A stretch of 64,000 nt of DNA from the NCBI GenBank assembly GCA_002682825.1, contig NOKP01000004.1:1175607-1239606 (forward strand), read 5' to 3'. Shown piece by piece: positions 44,963 through 56,660 of the stretch (position 1 is its first letter; each line of letters begins with the position of its first letter). A program made the translations under genes and the position numbers. The DNA comes from Neonectria sp. B-13. Lineage: Eukaryota; Ascomycota; Sordariomycetes; Hypocreales; Nectriaceae. A model generated the notes under the pieces. That model was not told the DNA's origin. It saw only the letters and a list, made by a program, of their open reading frames with translations, and searched no databases.

Positions 44963-47900
44963 CTAAACCTGCCGCTTTAGTGCATCTTCAATCACTTCAT
45001 CGATGACTTTTGCTGTGTTCGACGCTTGCGACTTTCCCCAGAGGTCGAAATGTCCACAGTCCAACTCGTGTATCTTGATAGCAGGCATCACATCTTGCCA
45101 TACCTGCTTCACAATTGGGTTGCTACCGCCCAATCCATCTGAAGCACCAATATACACGACACTGTCAAGACGGGACATGACATCCTTACGACACCAGCTC
45201 AACTCAATACTTTCCGAGTCTTCTTCACCAGCCGCCAGAGTGCGCAGTTCGGAGAACCCTTTCAAATCAGGCATCGAACTGATGGCAGGATTATCGAGGG
45301 CAATCAAGCTGATCTTCTCGGCGGGCACGCTGGCCGAGTCGACCAAGAGGACAGCAAGACGTAGAGCTGAGAGGCCGCTCAACGACATGCCCACAATCAC
45401 CAAGTTTCCAGATCCCATTCGAGATCTTACTTCGCTGACGTAGGCGTCAATATGGGCTTCTGTGGCGTCTTGACCTTGGTGCTCGAGAGCTAGAATAGTG
45501 AACTCCTTGCGAAGGCTTTCCAGCAATGGAATTGCCGGGACACAGTTTTGACTATTAGTTGCTAGGTCTTGGCGATCCGCGCAGTGAGAAGAGATTACTC
45601 ATAACTGAACAGACACGCCCCCGACAATGGCCATGTCACATCGACCGAGTCGTATGTCTTCAAAAGCCTGTGACAGAGCAACAGTGCTACTGGCACAATT
45701 GGTCTGGATGGTGATATTTGGGCCTCTGATGTTGAGGTGGTAAGCAGTACGAGCAGAGATGGAGGGTGCTACGAACCTTTGGTTCTCCCGAAGAAACGTG
45801 TCTGTAGCCACCGACCCGGTATGAAAATGGTAAGCATGGTTAGCAGATCCAACGAAAATGCTAATACGTTCACCGAGAATGTTTTGCATATCAGTTCATG
45901 CGTCTACCAGAGCTTCATAAGCCACCTCCATGAATAGACGTTGTTGGGGATCCATCTCCGTAACTTCTTCCTCGGTGAGGTTCCAGAACTCATGGTCAAA
46001 GTCCTCGATGTTTTCAAGAACGCCGGCCTGTAGAATCCAAAGATTTCCGGGAAAGACCTTGCGTTCGCCGCAATCCTTGGAAGGCTGAATTGCAGACTTT
46101 CCGTCCATCAAACTCTGAAAGAAGTCGTCGACATTATTTGCTCCTGGAAAGCGCTTGGGCAAAATAACAATGGCAACTTAATTTCCCTGAGAAGCGTCAG
46201 AGACGGATGTTGGAGTCGTTGAGGTAGGGGGATGAGTTCCGTCAACTGTCGAAGCTGTGGATCCCGTGGACATAGGAGTCTTCATGGTGCGTTTGACAAT
46301 TCGAGATGGCTTCTGCTTCCCTCCACCAAATAGCAGAGCTTGATTCTTGATGGTGGATTTGTGGAATAGCTCAACAGGAAGTCGTACCGCTTTGGAAGGA
46401 AACGCAGCCTTAAGCTTGTCGTGCAGTCTGGGAACGAGAAGGCTGTGGTCACCAATGTCGAAAAAATTGACGTGAAATGGGGGACGAGATGACATTCCCA
46501 GCACGTCCTGCCAAATCTTCGCGACAAGATCTTCATCCTCGACAGAATTGAAGGTGCCAGTCACCTCAACTTCAGCATCGCTTTCACTATCCACAAAATC
46601 GACTCCTTCCGAGACAGGCGATTGTGCAAGCTGTTCCCGCATGGATTGAACAGCCTTGTGATCGATCTTTCCGTTGACATTCTTTGGAAGGCTATCCATG
46701 ACGTAGATTCCCGACGGAATCTTATAACTCGGTAGCATGCTCTTCAATGTGTCCAGCAGGGTTCTTGGCGAGACAGCACTAGGTGCTACAAAGGCAGGCA
46801 GCTCAAGGCCATTCTCGGAGATCTGAACCGAGGTCTCTTGCACACCGACATTCGCGTCCAGAATGGCACTCTCGACTTCTTCTGGAGCGATACGAAACCC
46901 GCGAACTGTGAGTTCTCTGTCGATTCTGTCCATCACGATTAGAGACCCATCGTCCAACAACATTCCTCGATCGCAAGTTCGGTACATGAGAACCCCTGTG
47001 ACATGAGTGGCAAAGCTCTTTGCTGTGATTTCTGGATTCTCACAGTACCCTCTTGCAATCTGCGGCCCGGTAATACAGATCTCGCCCTTGACGCCTGGCC
47101 CTAAGATTCTACCAAAGCACTCTTTGCAGATGTGTATGTTCACCTGAAGGTTGGGACGACCAGCCGAGATAACCTCAGGAAGATCTCCTGACTTGTCAAT
47201 ATTGTTGAAGGACACTGTAATTGCTGCTTCTGTTGGTCCATATGCATTAACCAGGTTGACCCGGGATTGCCATTTGGCAAAAGTCTGATGAGAGAGTGCC
47301 TCACCCCCGATGGAGATTTGTCGAAGACTGGGTAGCTCAGGATCCAGAGGTAGAGTCTCAAGTGCAGTTGGTGTAATTTGCATAAAGTGACGCCGTTTTG
47401 CTTGATGACTTCAGCAAGATACTCGCTGACAAGTTGCTTAGGATGCTGCGCGAAGCAGAGACAAGCACCTGTGCTAAGCGCACTGCTCCATTCCAGGATG
47501 GAAGCATCAAACGAAAAGGATGCTAGTTGCAAGATACGAGTACCAAAGCTAACCTCAAACACGTCGGTCGAGGCTCTCACAAAAGCTGCTAAGCTGCCAT
47601 GCTCGATCATCACACCTCTGGGTTCTCCCATCGACCCGGATGTATTGATCATGTATGCGAGATCGTCATCAGCTGTGGAGAACTTGACGTCCTCGTTGGG
47701 GATTGCCGTGGAATCAGCCTCAGATGACATATCTTCGTCCACCAGAGCCTCATTAATGACAGCAGCTTGGCTTGCAAGTTGGCCATGACAGCAGCTTGCT
47801 GATGCTTGGTAAAGCTGGGGTCGAGATATACGAATGCCGCACCGCATTTGAGAATCGCTAGGATCCATTCAATGATATCAAAGCCGCGTCGAAAGGTGAA

Positions 47901-48270
47901 TAAGAACTTTGTCTCCCCGACAGACCTTGTGTCTTCTCAGGACTAGAGAATTGTATGTTAGTGACAAGTGCTCATCTGACGGACGGAACATGAACGTACA
48001 CTTTGACTTCGCTTCGCTCGAAGCATACAACTCACCGTACATCATCGACGTCCCCAGCTAGCTAGACAGAAGAGCCAAAGATTCTAGGCACGACTCTGCA
48101 TGTGTATCAACCCAATGGTGAACATGAGTCAAAGGATTCTCATCGAGTTCGACAAATGGGGTCGGTAAACTCGGATGCCTGGGGAGCCAATCGAGTATGT
48201 CGATTAACTTTGCTCCTTCAACCTTTCTGAGAGCAGACAGAGCATGGAATTGAGTCTTCATATCTGCCAT
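44963..48270 (-). pseudogene. Relic of a hybrid NRPS-PKS (adenylation, carrier, ketosynthase, thioesterase)
   Basis: The minus strand keeps recognisable sense over 3.3 kb but is broken repeatedly. From 48270 comes a segment of unclear identity, then an adenylation domain with its TSGS core and GPTEAAI and RIDRELTVRG motifs. A carrier domain (FFDIGDHSLL) follows, then the N-terminal half of a ketosynthase with its Cys (TNCASST). After this comes a thioesterase-like segment with GMSLSG and a CGHFD His motif. In-frame stops lie at 48058-48060, 46178-46180, 45896-45898 and 45599-45601. Frameshifts lie near 47880-47910, 47770-47810 and 47383. The ketosynthase lacks its second half and the thioesterase its start, as if an internal deletion fused them. 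Tas1 and SwnK are known fungal hybrids with A-carrier-KS order; the product here cannot be inferred. Confidence 0.8.
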
Positions 48271-49939
48271 GGTTGCACTAGAGAATACCTGTGGATTGTA
48301 GATGACCGATGCTAAGATTAGAAGGTTGAAACTAGCGCATCGTAGACAGTGGAATTTACCCCAAGCTTAACATCATTCTCGTATTCGAGAAAGCAGAAAA
48401 ATAGGTCCCATGACCCCTCGACCGGGAACAGCCGACAACCGGACTTTGCCAGCTTGGGAAAATGTCAGACCATCCTTCTGACTGGATGGCCCAGAGAGAA
48501 GGCATATGTCTTCCTGGTAGAGAGTTATGTTTGCGAGGATGTTAGTTGCATAAAGAATCGTTGGAAGAGCGGTGTCTTTGGTAGAATATAAAGAAATTGA
48601 GGCATTGGCTGTTCGACCACGGGGTAACGCAGCTTTAACAAAATGCTGGAGAAACAGAAGGTTTTAAACCAATGCGATAGTATATCTATAGAACATCACG
48701 CGAGTTACAGGCCGAACGTGTACGAATCAAGGCAAATCAACGAAAATAGCGCCGAGTGCATTGGATGTGATGCCACCAGGTACAGGCGCAGGCAGGTAGG
48801 TATATCGCTCCGGAACCAACTGGGAAAGAAGGACGCAAGGTAGAATATTACACTGTTAAGACGTAAAATATATGCATGCGTGCATTTGGTGATGGTTTCG
48901 TGAGATGGAAGCAGCTTAACAACACCACCTACATGTGATTGTCTTAATGTTCCTTTTCCTTCTTGAGTAAAACATGCTCAACCAACGTCAGAAAGCTTAC
49001 AAGCTCCTTTTCGATACAAAGGAAGACTTCGAAGCCATGTTAATCATTACACAAAACCTTTCCCTGTTTTACATGTTTGGCTATAATGACGAGTCAAATC
49101 CATATATGATTATTCACCCTTGTTTCGTGATTGTGGGCTGTCAGCTGATTCTGAAGCTGTTGGATATGGGCCAAGTCATCGTTGCCTCGGATAAGTCTAG
49201 TCTTTCTGGCTGTTATTTCTACAAAAGCGAGAAGTAACGTGGAAGTAGCAGTGTCTAAGAGAAATCTCACGACAGCCCGTATCCTTGCCGATCATTTAAT
49301 GCCCCACTCACGAATTGTTTCCCAAATCCCTTTCTCTAGATGAGAAGACCGTCAGAGCAGAAACGTCCTTGTTGTAGTCATCACGTAACGCGATATTTTA
49401 TATATAAATGTTCTTCTACCATTCACCCTGATCCATCTGTTTTGCTTGGCGTACTGCATCTATTTGTGTACTTTTATTGGTAGACCTGGACATCGTATTC
49501 CACCCATGCCTATGTCTCAGATGACACATGTTTAATATCAATCTCTGGATAGGGGAGTAAGACTTGACAATGCGAACGAACATTTGCAGCCATTCCAAAA
49601 GAAGAATGGAGAATAATGTCTATGATTGGAGTTGACAGTGCTTGTTTATCAGATCGACAGAAAGAAAACGGAGGTCTACCTTTTTTACCTAATTTTGTTC
49701 CAGAGACTCTTCTTCGATTGGCTGGCGCATAGGTTTGTCACTGTGTGTTCCTACCTGGCGTTTGTATACCCCACAGCGGATAGATTGTCGGGATAGGGGA
49801 CAGCCGTGCTTCCTCATAGCACTAATTACTACGTAATATGGACATGATGTATGCGAATGCAAGACTGTAGATCAGCTGACATCCGGCTTCCACCAACACT
49901 GTCACAACACTCTCGGGGATAACCGGGGCAGTGTAGAGG
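48271..49939. other. AT-rich spacer with one orphan frame
   Basis: About 1.7 kb between the relic and the MFS gene. Apart from an 87-codon frame at 48974-49237, no gene is supported. A CAGGTAGGTA motif occurs at 48793. Confidence 0.45.
48974..49237 (+). CDS. Orphan 87-residue frame, possible gene fragment
   Basis: An ATG-initiated frame with protein-like composition: hydrophobic stretches LIITQNLSLFYMF and YMIIHPCFVIVGCQLILKLL followed by a DKSSLSGCYFY segment. It is not recognised. It could be an exon or a remnant of a larger protein; no flanking exon with good splice sites was found. Confidence 0.25.
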   Translation: MLNQRQKAYKLLFDTKEDFEAMLIITQNLSLFYMFGYNDESNPYMIIHPCFVIVGCQLILKLLDMGQVIVASDKSSLSGCYFYKSEK

Positions 49940-51905
49940 CTACTGGGACTCCCCCGGTGATTCTGCAGGAGACGAAGCCTCTTTCTCCACTCCTGGCTTA
50001 ACAGAGTCGACAGGCGAAGCCTCTTTCTCATCTTCCGGCTTAACAGAGTCGGTAGGTGAAGCCTCTTTCTCCTCTCCCGGCTTCACGGAGTCAACAGCTT
50101 TCTTTGGCAGGAAGAAAATGGCGAGGATAAGGCCCATTGCAGACATTGCAATGGCACCGTAGTAACCTGCTCTGTAGCCTTCTAGTAAGGCGTTTGGGTC
50201 TTGCTTGCCTCCTTTATTGGACGTGACGGAGTCTGAGATGACTGTGAGAACAGCTACTCCGAAGACTGCACCACCGACGTTGAGGAACATCTGTATCCAG
50301 GTTAGCTTGGATAAAACGACCAACCAATGGTTCCACAATCTCACATTGTAGACTCCTGAAACTGTTCCTTGCAGAGCTTCCGCTGCCGTCGCCACGACTG
50401 TCACATTTCCCACAAAGTATACTGTCCCGACGCCGGCGATATAAAGAATCATACCCGGCAAGCAGAGCTGCCAGTAGTCATCCCCCGACTGCATCCGACA
50501 TAGCAGGATGACTCCAGCCGCACAGAGAAGCCAGCTTCCAAGGAGGAGGTTGCGAGAACCGACGGGCTTGAGAAGCACGGGGATGACGACGTTAACCACA
50601 CAAGCAGTGATACCGAGAGGAAGAAAGCGAAGAGCTGTAGATAGAGGTGAAAACCCGAAGCCTTGAAACACGGGCATTAGTGACTATCGTCAATATTTGC
50701 AAGAGAATGTGATTAAAGTTGACTTACTCTGGAGCTGAAGAGTAAGAAGATAATTGATTCCCTGCCATACAGCGTATGTTAATGCCGCAGCTGCACAGCC
50801 TAGCGTACGGACCCTATCCTCGAACATGTACCCTGGCAAGATCGGGTCCGAGGACACCTTGACCTCAACATAGATGAAGATCGCAAGGAGGCAAACCGAT
50901 ATGACAAGAGTGGCGATGACGTCTGGAGTGTTCCAGCCATGAATGTTACCCGTCGTGAGGGCATACACGAGCAAGATAAGGCCGGAGACGGAGAAGAATG
51001 TGCCCAGAAAATCGAGGCGAATGTGAAGTCTAGACCATTTGCTCTCCTTGTCGGGTTCAGAAGCATTCAGGCTGGGGAGGTTCTGGGTAAAGTACAGGGC
51101 GAGGGCGGCGATCTCTAGAGCGCCCTCAACGATAAGAGTGAACCAGAAGATCTAACCAAGCTCTCGTTAGTATTGGACATCTCCATGGGAGCAAAAAGAC
51201 TCACCCATTCCCAGGTGACGAGGGATGTAAATAACCCGCCGATGATCGGACCGAAACTACACCACGGTTAGTGGCGTCAACGTACTAATTTGCCCTGATA
51301 TCTTACACAAAACCACTTGAACCGGCCGCACCCCAAGCTCCAAAAGCTTTAACGCGAGCTTCGGGGTCCTTGAAGGAAAGAGCCACGAGTGACTGTGCAG
51401 CAGGGACTGTAAATGCAGCGGCGAGTCCCTGGAACGCCCTGGCAACCACCAGTCCGATCTTGTCGCTCAGGAGGGCGCAGACCAATGTCGCGATGTTGAA
51501 GAGAGTCATGCCAAAGATGAGGGTGTTCGTGTGACCGAAAATGTCTCCAAGACGGCCACCGGCCATGAGGAAACCTCCGAACTGTGTCACGGCGATTGCG
51601 ATTAGCGAGATGGGGTTCTTCGAGATGAGTCGAGGAGGGCGTAAATATCATACTGTCAAGGAATAGGCCGTGAGAATCCATTGTAAGGAGCCATCATCGT
51701 AGCCGAGTTTCTGTTGGATCGTGGGAAGTGCGATATTTGCCATGCCAATGTTGGCAATGTCGATGAAGAACACAAGGCATCTATATCATTGGCAACAGTA
51801 AGTAGGGTGTACGCAGGAGGTGTTACACAGTGTTTGCCATGCATTTACTTACACAATGATGAGTGTCGCGATGGACGCCCCCTTGCCAGGCTTCGAGCTG
51901 GCCAT
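49940..51905 (-). CDS. MFS drug:H+ antiporter (DHA2, 14-span type)
   Basis: Seven exons: 51905-51853, 51780-51654, 51581-51307, 51256-51205, 51151-50728, 50661-50345 and 50290-49940, giving 532 residues. The span between helices 2 and 3 reads GGRLGDIFGHTNTLIFG (motif A-like GRLGDIFG). GSSGFVFGPIIGGLF is the motif-C-like antiporter helix, and WEWIFWF closes the first half. About 14 membrane spans fit DHA2 exporters of drugs, toxins or siderophores at the plasma membrane. The cytosolic tail has three 14-residue repeats DSVKPxxEKEASxx. The last intron is 54 bp, in frame and without stop, so a retained form is readable. It is divergent from a Zn2Cys6 regulator. Confidence 0.87.
49967..50092 (-). 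repeat. 42-bp x3 tandem repeat in the MFS C-terminal tail
   Basis: Three consecutive 42-bp units encode DSVKPGEEKEASPT, DSVKPEDEKEASPV and DSVKPGVEKEASSP. The units are highly similar in DNA, pointing to recent duplication in a cytosolic, Lys/Glu-rich tail. Confidence 0.9.
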
Positions 51906-52906
51906 GATGAATTGGTGATGTTCCGCTTGGAGTCCTTGAAAACCTGAGCTGCTGAATGTCTAAGCACTTTGGGCAACCATCAAAAGCTATAATTTCGAGT
52001 GGAGGAAACAGAGCCTTCAAGCTTGGGGGCATTGTAAGGGATTTAAAGGGACGGGGGCTTGAGACATGTTGGCTCAAGGTCCATGTACTCAAATTTAGGC
52101 AAGCGGGCATCGTAACGTCGAAGACGTGGCGCTTGTGCCTAGAATATGCGCTCGCTCGTAAGAGGTATCTAAAGAGTACGTATGCGAATACTACGCAATT
52201 GTGCACCGTGGAGGCAATACAGGGCGGCTGCAAGGGGCCCGGCAACAGCAAGGGGCCCGGCAACAGCAAGGAATATGGTCCGATCGGCCATGGTTGGTTG
52301 TCCAACTTTTTGATTAATTCGCGCCCACGAGCTAACAGGATTGATACATGCTATATTATGTAGACTGCCAAAATGCAGAAATTCTCAGCGGTTACGTTTC
52401 CTCTGTTGCCTTGCGGCCTTACCCCAGATGCGGATGAAGACGAGCATGGCGCATATGGAGGGAAACAAGGCAGCACCTGAACAAAAACGATGAAGATTAT
52501 GCTAATGAGCTTACCACAAGAGATCGTAGTTGAGTGCTATGAGACGCAAACGATCCGCCATGAAGCAAGTATTGATTGTAGCATTTTAGCTCAATGACTT
52601 ATCTGAGGCATTCCCTTTCCGCGGAGCCGTGGTACCTTCCAGAAAACTGGCGTCGCAGTCATTTCGCATCGAGTTGAGATCAAACATGCCATTAAAGCTA
52701 ACATTACAGCATCCCTTCGCTGGTATTCGAGTGCCGCCAATATCAGCACAGGGACAAGGCTGACAACGCCCAGCGCACCTTTTTGCGTGTGGGCCTGAGT
52801 GAATTTGTCATCATGCCCTTGATGTCACCTAATTTCTCGATGTAGCTAACAATCTTTGACGGACTTGGTGCAAACGTTGCGAATCAAGTCAAGCTGCTGC
52901 TCTACG
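51906..52906. promoter_or_regulatory. Divergent promoter of the MFS gene and its neighbouring regulator
   Basis: About 1 kb between the two start codons. It holds an 18-bp direct duplication (CAAGGGGCCCGGCAACAG at 52231-52248 and 52249-52266). Open frames across 51956-52363 are not supported. No defined regulator site was identified. Confidence 0.5.
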
Positions 52907-55315
52907 ATGTCCACTCAAAGGATGATACCGTTAAGACGGCGGCGAAGGACCCAGCTAGCATGCAACCCCTGCCGTGCTCGGAAGACTGGCTGTGATGGGC
53001 ACCGACCAGTCTGTACTTCGTGCAGATTGAAAGGCTTTGGGGACCAGTGCGGCTACCAGGAGAAAGCTTCAGGCTCATCAGCCCTGTGAGTCCCTTTACT
53101 GTCCAGATAGCCCCCCCTGACCGCTTTCTAGAAGCCTTTCCGATGTGAACAACCGACTCCAAAGCTTGGAAGGAAAATTGCAGGTAGGCCTGCAATTGGG
53201 TCGAGATGTCGCCGACCCCTCTCCGACGTTTAAGAGTACGTATTTCTGACATCTCAACAGTATTTTAAGGAAGAACATATTTCTCTACTGACATGAAGTA
53301 TAGCCACAAGTCTGGCGCTCTCGGAGCCAATCACTATACCTCACCCCCAAGGCGCGGAGGAGGAAGAGGAACCTTTACACGGCCCATCCTCGAATATTTC
53401 TTTCCTCCAGCAAGCAATCCAAAAGGCAAACACTGGTATAGATGCAGAACAACCTACTCAGGAAGGCGCCATGCCAGATCTCCTAGGCTTCACTGCAGTT
53501 CAATCACCTTACCCCACTTCCGGTCTGAATTCTGTATCTCCCCCAGATCACCTTGCACCCACGCTTCTCCGCTGTTTCTTCGATTTCATACATCCAGTCT
53601 TCCCTATACTGCACTGGCCATCCTTTACTAAGATGTACAGTCGTTTATGGCGGCCAAACATGGCGTCAACCCCTCGTTTCAACGAAACGAGAGATGATCT
53701 TGTCTTTCATGCAGTCCTCAATATGGTCTTGGCCCTTGGATGTCAACGCAGCAAGCAAATCTCTCCAGCTGACAGGAGCCGATATGCCGATTTGTTTTAC
53801 AGGCAATCTCATCGACTGGTTTCTATCGAGACCCTCGATTTCTCGTCGTTACAAATAGTGCAACTGCTTCTTCTACGAGGAATCTATCTGCACTACACAA
53901 GTTACGCCGATCGTTGTTGGAACATGGTTGGTGTTGCCCTGAGAGTGGCGCAGGGCTTGGGATTGCACTTAGAACAGACCGCCTCGTCCAAAAATCAGCT
54001 GAAACGGGAGATGAGGCGCAGAGTATGGCATAGTTGCATTGCCCTAGACAGGTAATTTCCATCTCATCTGAAAGCCCTCGTCATTTGCTGACCATATCTA
54101 GGCTCTCAGCTACCACTTTCGGCCGGCCTGTTCTTCATTGCAGGCCGCATACTGTTCCATTACCTCAACCTGTTGATGACGAATACTTATCAGAAGTCGA
54201 TGAAGGTTGTCAACCTGAGAATCTTCCATCCCGCATAGACTTCTTCAGGCACAGCATGAACCTATTTGAAATTCTGGACGAAATTTTGAGCAAGTTCTAC
54301 TCACACGGGTACCAAAACCCAGAGCAGGATGAAACAGCTTTATCTTCTCAGTATCTAGGCGATGTTCCTAGACTGTACTCGAAGCTAGATGAATTTCTCG
54401 CGGGATTGCCTGCCCATCTTGAGTCTGACCAGAATGTGGAAGCTCTGAAAATTGAACCAGCGGGCTGCTTCCGCATGCAGGCCATGATTCTGAAATCAAG
54501 GTTCGTCGCCCCTAAGCCGAAATAGTACATCTCTCACCTTGAAAAGGGTTCTATACATACGGCTTCTGCTTCTGCGACCGTCGCTTCTCATCGAGGGAAG
54601 GCGAATGGTTTCAAATCAAGCCTTAAACAACCATAAGATGACTCTTTCCCATCTTCAAGAGGCCTATCTCAGGGAAATAAGCCGTTTATGTGTATCGACC
54701 GCGCATGATATCCTCGAAGAAATGCATCGGAACACAAGTAGCTTACAACAGACTTCACCCTGGCACGCGTTGTTCTGTAAATAGTCCCGCAACACCCCTA
54801 CTCCTGGGACCCATGACTTAGAGTTCTAGGTACGATTGGAAGCTTACATATGTGGCATAGTTACTTTCGGAGCGGCATCTTCCCTTCTTGTTGCCAGCCT
54901 CTGCCCTGATCTAGGAGTCAACTTGGATCTTGACCCCGCCAAAACGTCTTGGGAAAGAGCCTTACAAGTCTTTGAGCATTACAAACCACAGGTCGAATCT
55001 GCGGGAAAGGGGAAAGAAGCATTGGAAAAATATCGACAGCGATTTTCGGCACTTACGAAACAAGGTCAGTCAAGAAATTCCCGATAGAACGTGATGTCCC
55101 AGCCGCAATCATAAAAGAATTCTAACAGGTTAATAGATCAACGCATCAACTTGAAGGAGGGCCAAGTGGCTAGTCCTACGCCCATTGATGATGCTCCGGT
55201 TCTTGATGAAAGTTGGTTGACGGGAATATCGGAGGACTTTAATGAGTATTTCACCTCTAACTCGCTCGATCAAAGCTGGCTCAGCTCTCAGGGCATTGAT
55301 TGGTGCATGCAATGA
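52907..55315 (+). CDS. Zn2Cys6 transcription factor of the accessory cluster
   Basis: Seven exons: 52907-53085, 53132-53235, 53304-54051, 54102-54500, 54547-54776, 54843-55064 and 55137-55315, giving 686 residues. After a RRRRR basic stretch, the zinc cluster is Cys19, 22, 29, 36, 39 and 48 (C-X2-C-X6-C-X6-C-X2-C-X8-C). A short coiled coil (DVNNRLQSLEGKLQ) follows, then a fungal_trans domain with FFDFIHPVFPILHWPSF, a heptad-like QIVQLLLLRGIYL and RRRVWHSCIALDR. The C-terminus (DQSWLSSQGIDWCMQ) is acidic/hydrophobic, as in activation domains. The exon 5-6 acceptor (54842) was chosen over a nearer AG because it keeps the frame. It is flanked by the MFS exporter and a hydrolase, consistent with a pathway regulator. 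Confidence 0.85.
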
Positions 55316-55408
55316 TATATCACAAATTAAGCATGCCATTTTGAAGATTAGGATTTCCAATAAACAATTTTCAATATTCCTTGGGAGGAAATAGTTCTTT
55401 GTATGTTT

Positions 55409-56227
55409 TTACCAAGTGAGTAACTCTTGGAGCTTCGTCGCAAATGCTTCAGGAATAGCCATAAAACCTAGGTGACCGCCAGGAATCCTTAGAACCTCTT
55501 TGCCCAATTTTCCAGCGATACCCTTGATCGGTCCTACACCTGGCCCATCACCACTATCCTCCCCCGCAACAAGAATCAACTTCTGTCTTGCCCTATTAAG
55601 GCCTTCGATATCAACCGCGGCGCCGGTGTACTGTCTAAGCTCAAATTCAAACCAAAAGAGGCAATTTGCACGGATCTCATCGCCACGTTTTGCGTCCATA
55701 CAATGGCGCATGATTTTCGAGTCGGGACCCTCGGACAGACCCTTGGCAAAAGCATCCATGGCTGCCTCAGGGCCATGAGCCCTGTATTTGTCGTAGATAT
55801 GGTTGACAAGTCCACTCGCTTGGAGCTGGAATTCCGCCGGAAGGACGGAAAATGCGGGTGGCTCATGGGAAATGAGCTTTATCACACAGTCCGGGTGGCT
55901 GGCCAGCAGCTGCTGGGCAACAACGGCGCCAGAGGAAGTTCCGAACACGACGGCCGTCCCATCATGAGAGAGGTGCACGATTAGTCGCTTCGCATCGTCG
56001 GCATCGGTCTGCAGCCTGTGTTCGAAGTCTTGCTGGCCAACGAGAAAGCTTTGCGAATACCCACGGCGGTCCCAGCAGACAACGGTGAAGTCAGCGGCAA
56101 GGAACTGGGCGGCGGGGTGGAAGACACTGCCACGGCCGTCGGCTCCGGGTATTAAGACGAGCAGGGGCCCTTTGGTGCCGAATGTCTCGTAATGGAGAAC
56201 AGCGCCGGGAACGGTGAGGTTGGGCAT
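55409..56227 (-). CDS. Alpha/beta hydrolase
   Basis: One exon of 272 residues from the ATG at 56227; the frame stays open to another ATG at 56410, but the extra N-terminus is not domain-like. The alpha/beta-hydrolase core has LLVLIPGADGRGSVF (oxyanion strand), VVCWDRRGYSQS, the nucleophile elbow GTSSG with Ser98, and the catalytic His252 in PGGHLGF. There is no signal peptide, so it is probably cytosolic. Substrates of such enzymes range from esters to lactones and epoxides, and none can be chosen here. It is divergent from an oxidoreductase gene across a promoter with 31-bp repeats. Confidence 0.82.
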   Translation of the reverse strand: MPNLTVPGAVLHYETFGTKGPLLVLIPGADGRGSVFHPAAQFLAADFTVVCWDRRGYSQSFLVGQQDFEHRLQTDADDAKRLIVHLSHDGTAVVFGTSSGAVVAQQLLASHPDCVIKLISHEPPAFSVLPAEFQLQASGLVNHIYDKYRAHGPEAAMDAFAKGLSEGPDSKIMRHCMDAKRGDEIRANCLFWFEFELRQYTGAAVDIEGLNRARQKLILVAGEDSGDGPGVGPIKGIAGKLGKEVLRIPGGHLGFMAIPEAFATKLQELLTW

Positions 56228-56660
56228 GGCCGGTCTGAGAGAATCAGGGTGAAGCCTGGAGAAGTAGAAGATTGAAGAGGAGGTTCTGCCCTCCGAGTTC
56301 TGATGGTGGCCATTCCTCACATTATACATACCTCGCCGTTTCAAACTGACTACGGGCTTTCGGATATGTCCAGGAGGTGAATCGTTGATGTGACGTTTGT
56401 CAACTGCCATTGGGATGGCAGCTTGGACTCTCTCTCGGTTCCCTGGGGAGATAAGGGGCGCTTCCTACTGGCCAGAGTAGGAATTGCTTGTCGGAACGTC
56501 GGGGAGATAAGGGGCGTTTCCTATTGGCCAGGATGCGCCACTAGACGGGCAGATTGTTGTTGTAAGTTCAGTGACGTATTCTCTCCTGAGTCCTCCATTG
56601 CATAATTATAGACTCACAGTTTCTCACGTCTACTGGCTCCTCGTCATCGCGACCGCTACA
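56228..56660. promoter_or_regulatory. Divergent promoter hydrolase/oxidoreductase with 31-bp direct repeats
   Basis: About 430 bp between the two start codons, containing two 31-bp repeats at 56445-56475 and 56501-56531. Each carries AGATAAGGGG, which overlaps a GATA core and a stress-response-type AGGGG. The second repeat also contains ATTGG, an inverted CCAAT box. Confidence 0.65.
56445..56531. repeat. 31-bp direct repeat x2 in a shared promoter
   Basis: Copies at 56445-56475 and 56501-56531 match at 29 of 31 positions (start to start 56 bp, i.e. about five helical turns). The core is GGGGAGATAAGGGGCG followed by TTCCTA and TGGCCAG. The two differences are both C/T. Confidence 0.92.

Noticed and set aside
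51956..52363. 135-codon plus-strand frame in the MFS/regulator promoter
   Set aside because: It shows only low-complexity content (the 18-bp duplication) and no domain; it overlaps the expected promoter of two divergent genes.
55409..56410. 333-residue version of the alpha/beta hydrolase starting at 56410
   Set aside because: The extra 61 residues are not domain-like, would include the repressor-proximal promoter half, and the fold starts right after the ATG at 56227. Kept only as an alternative.
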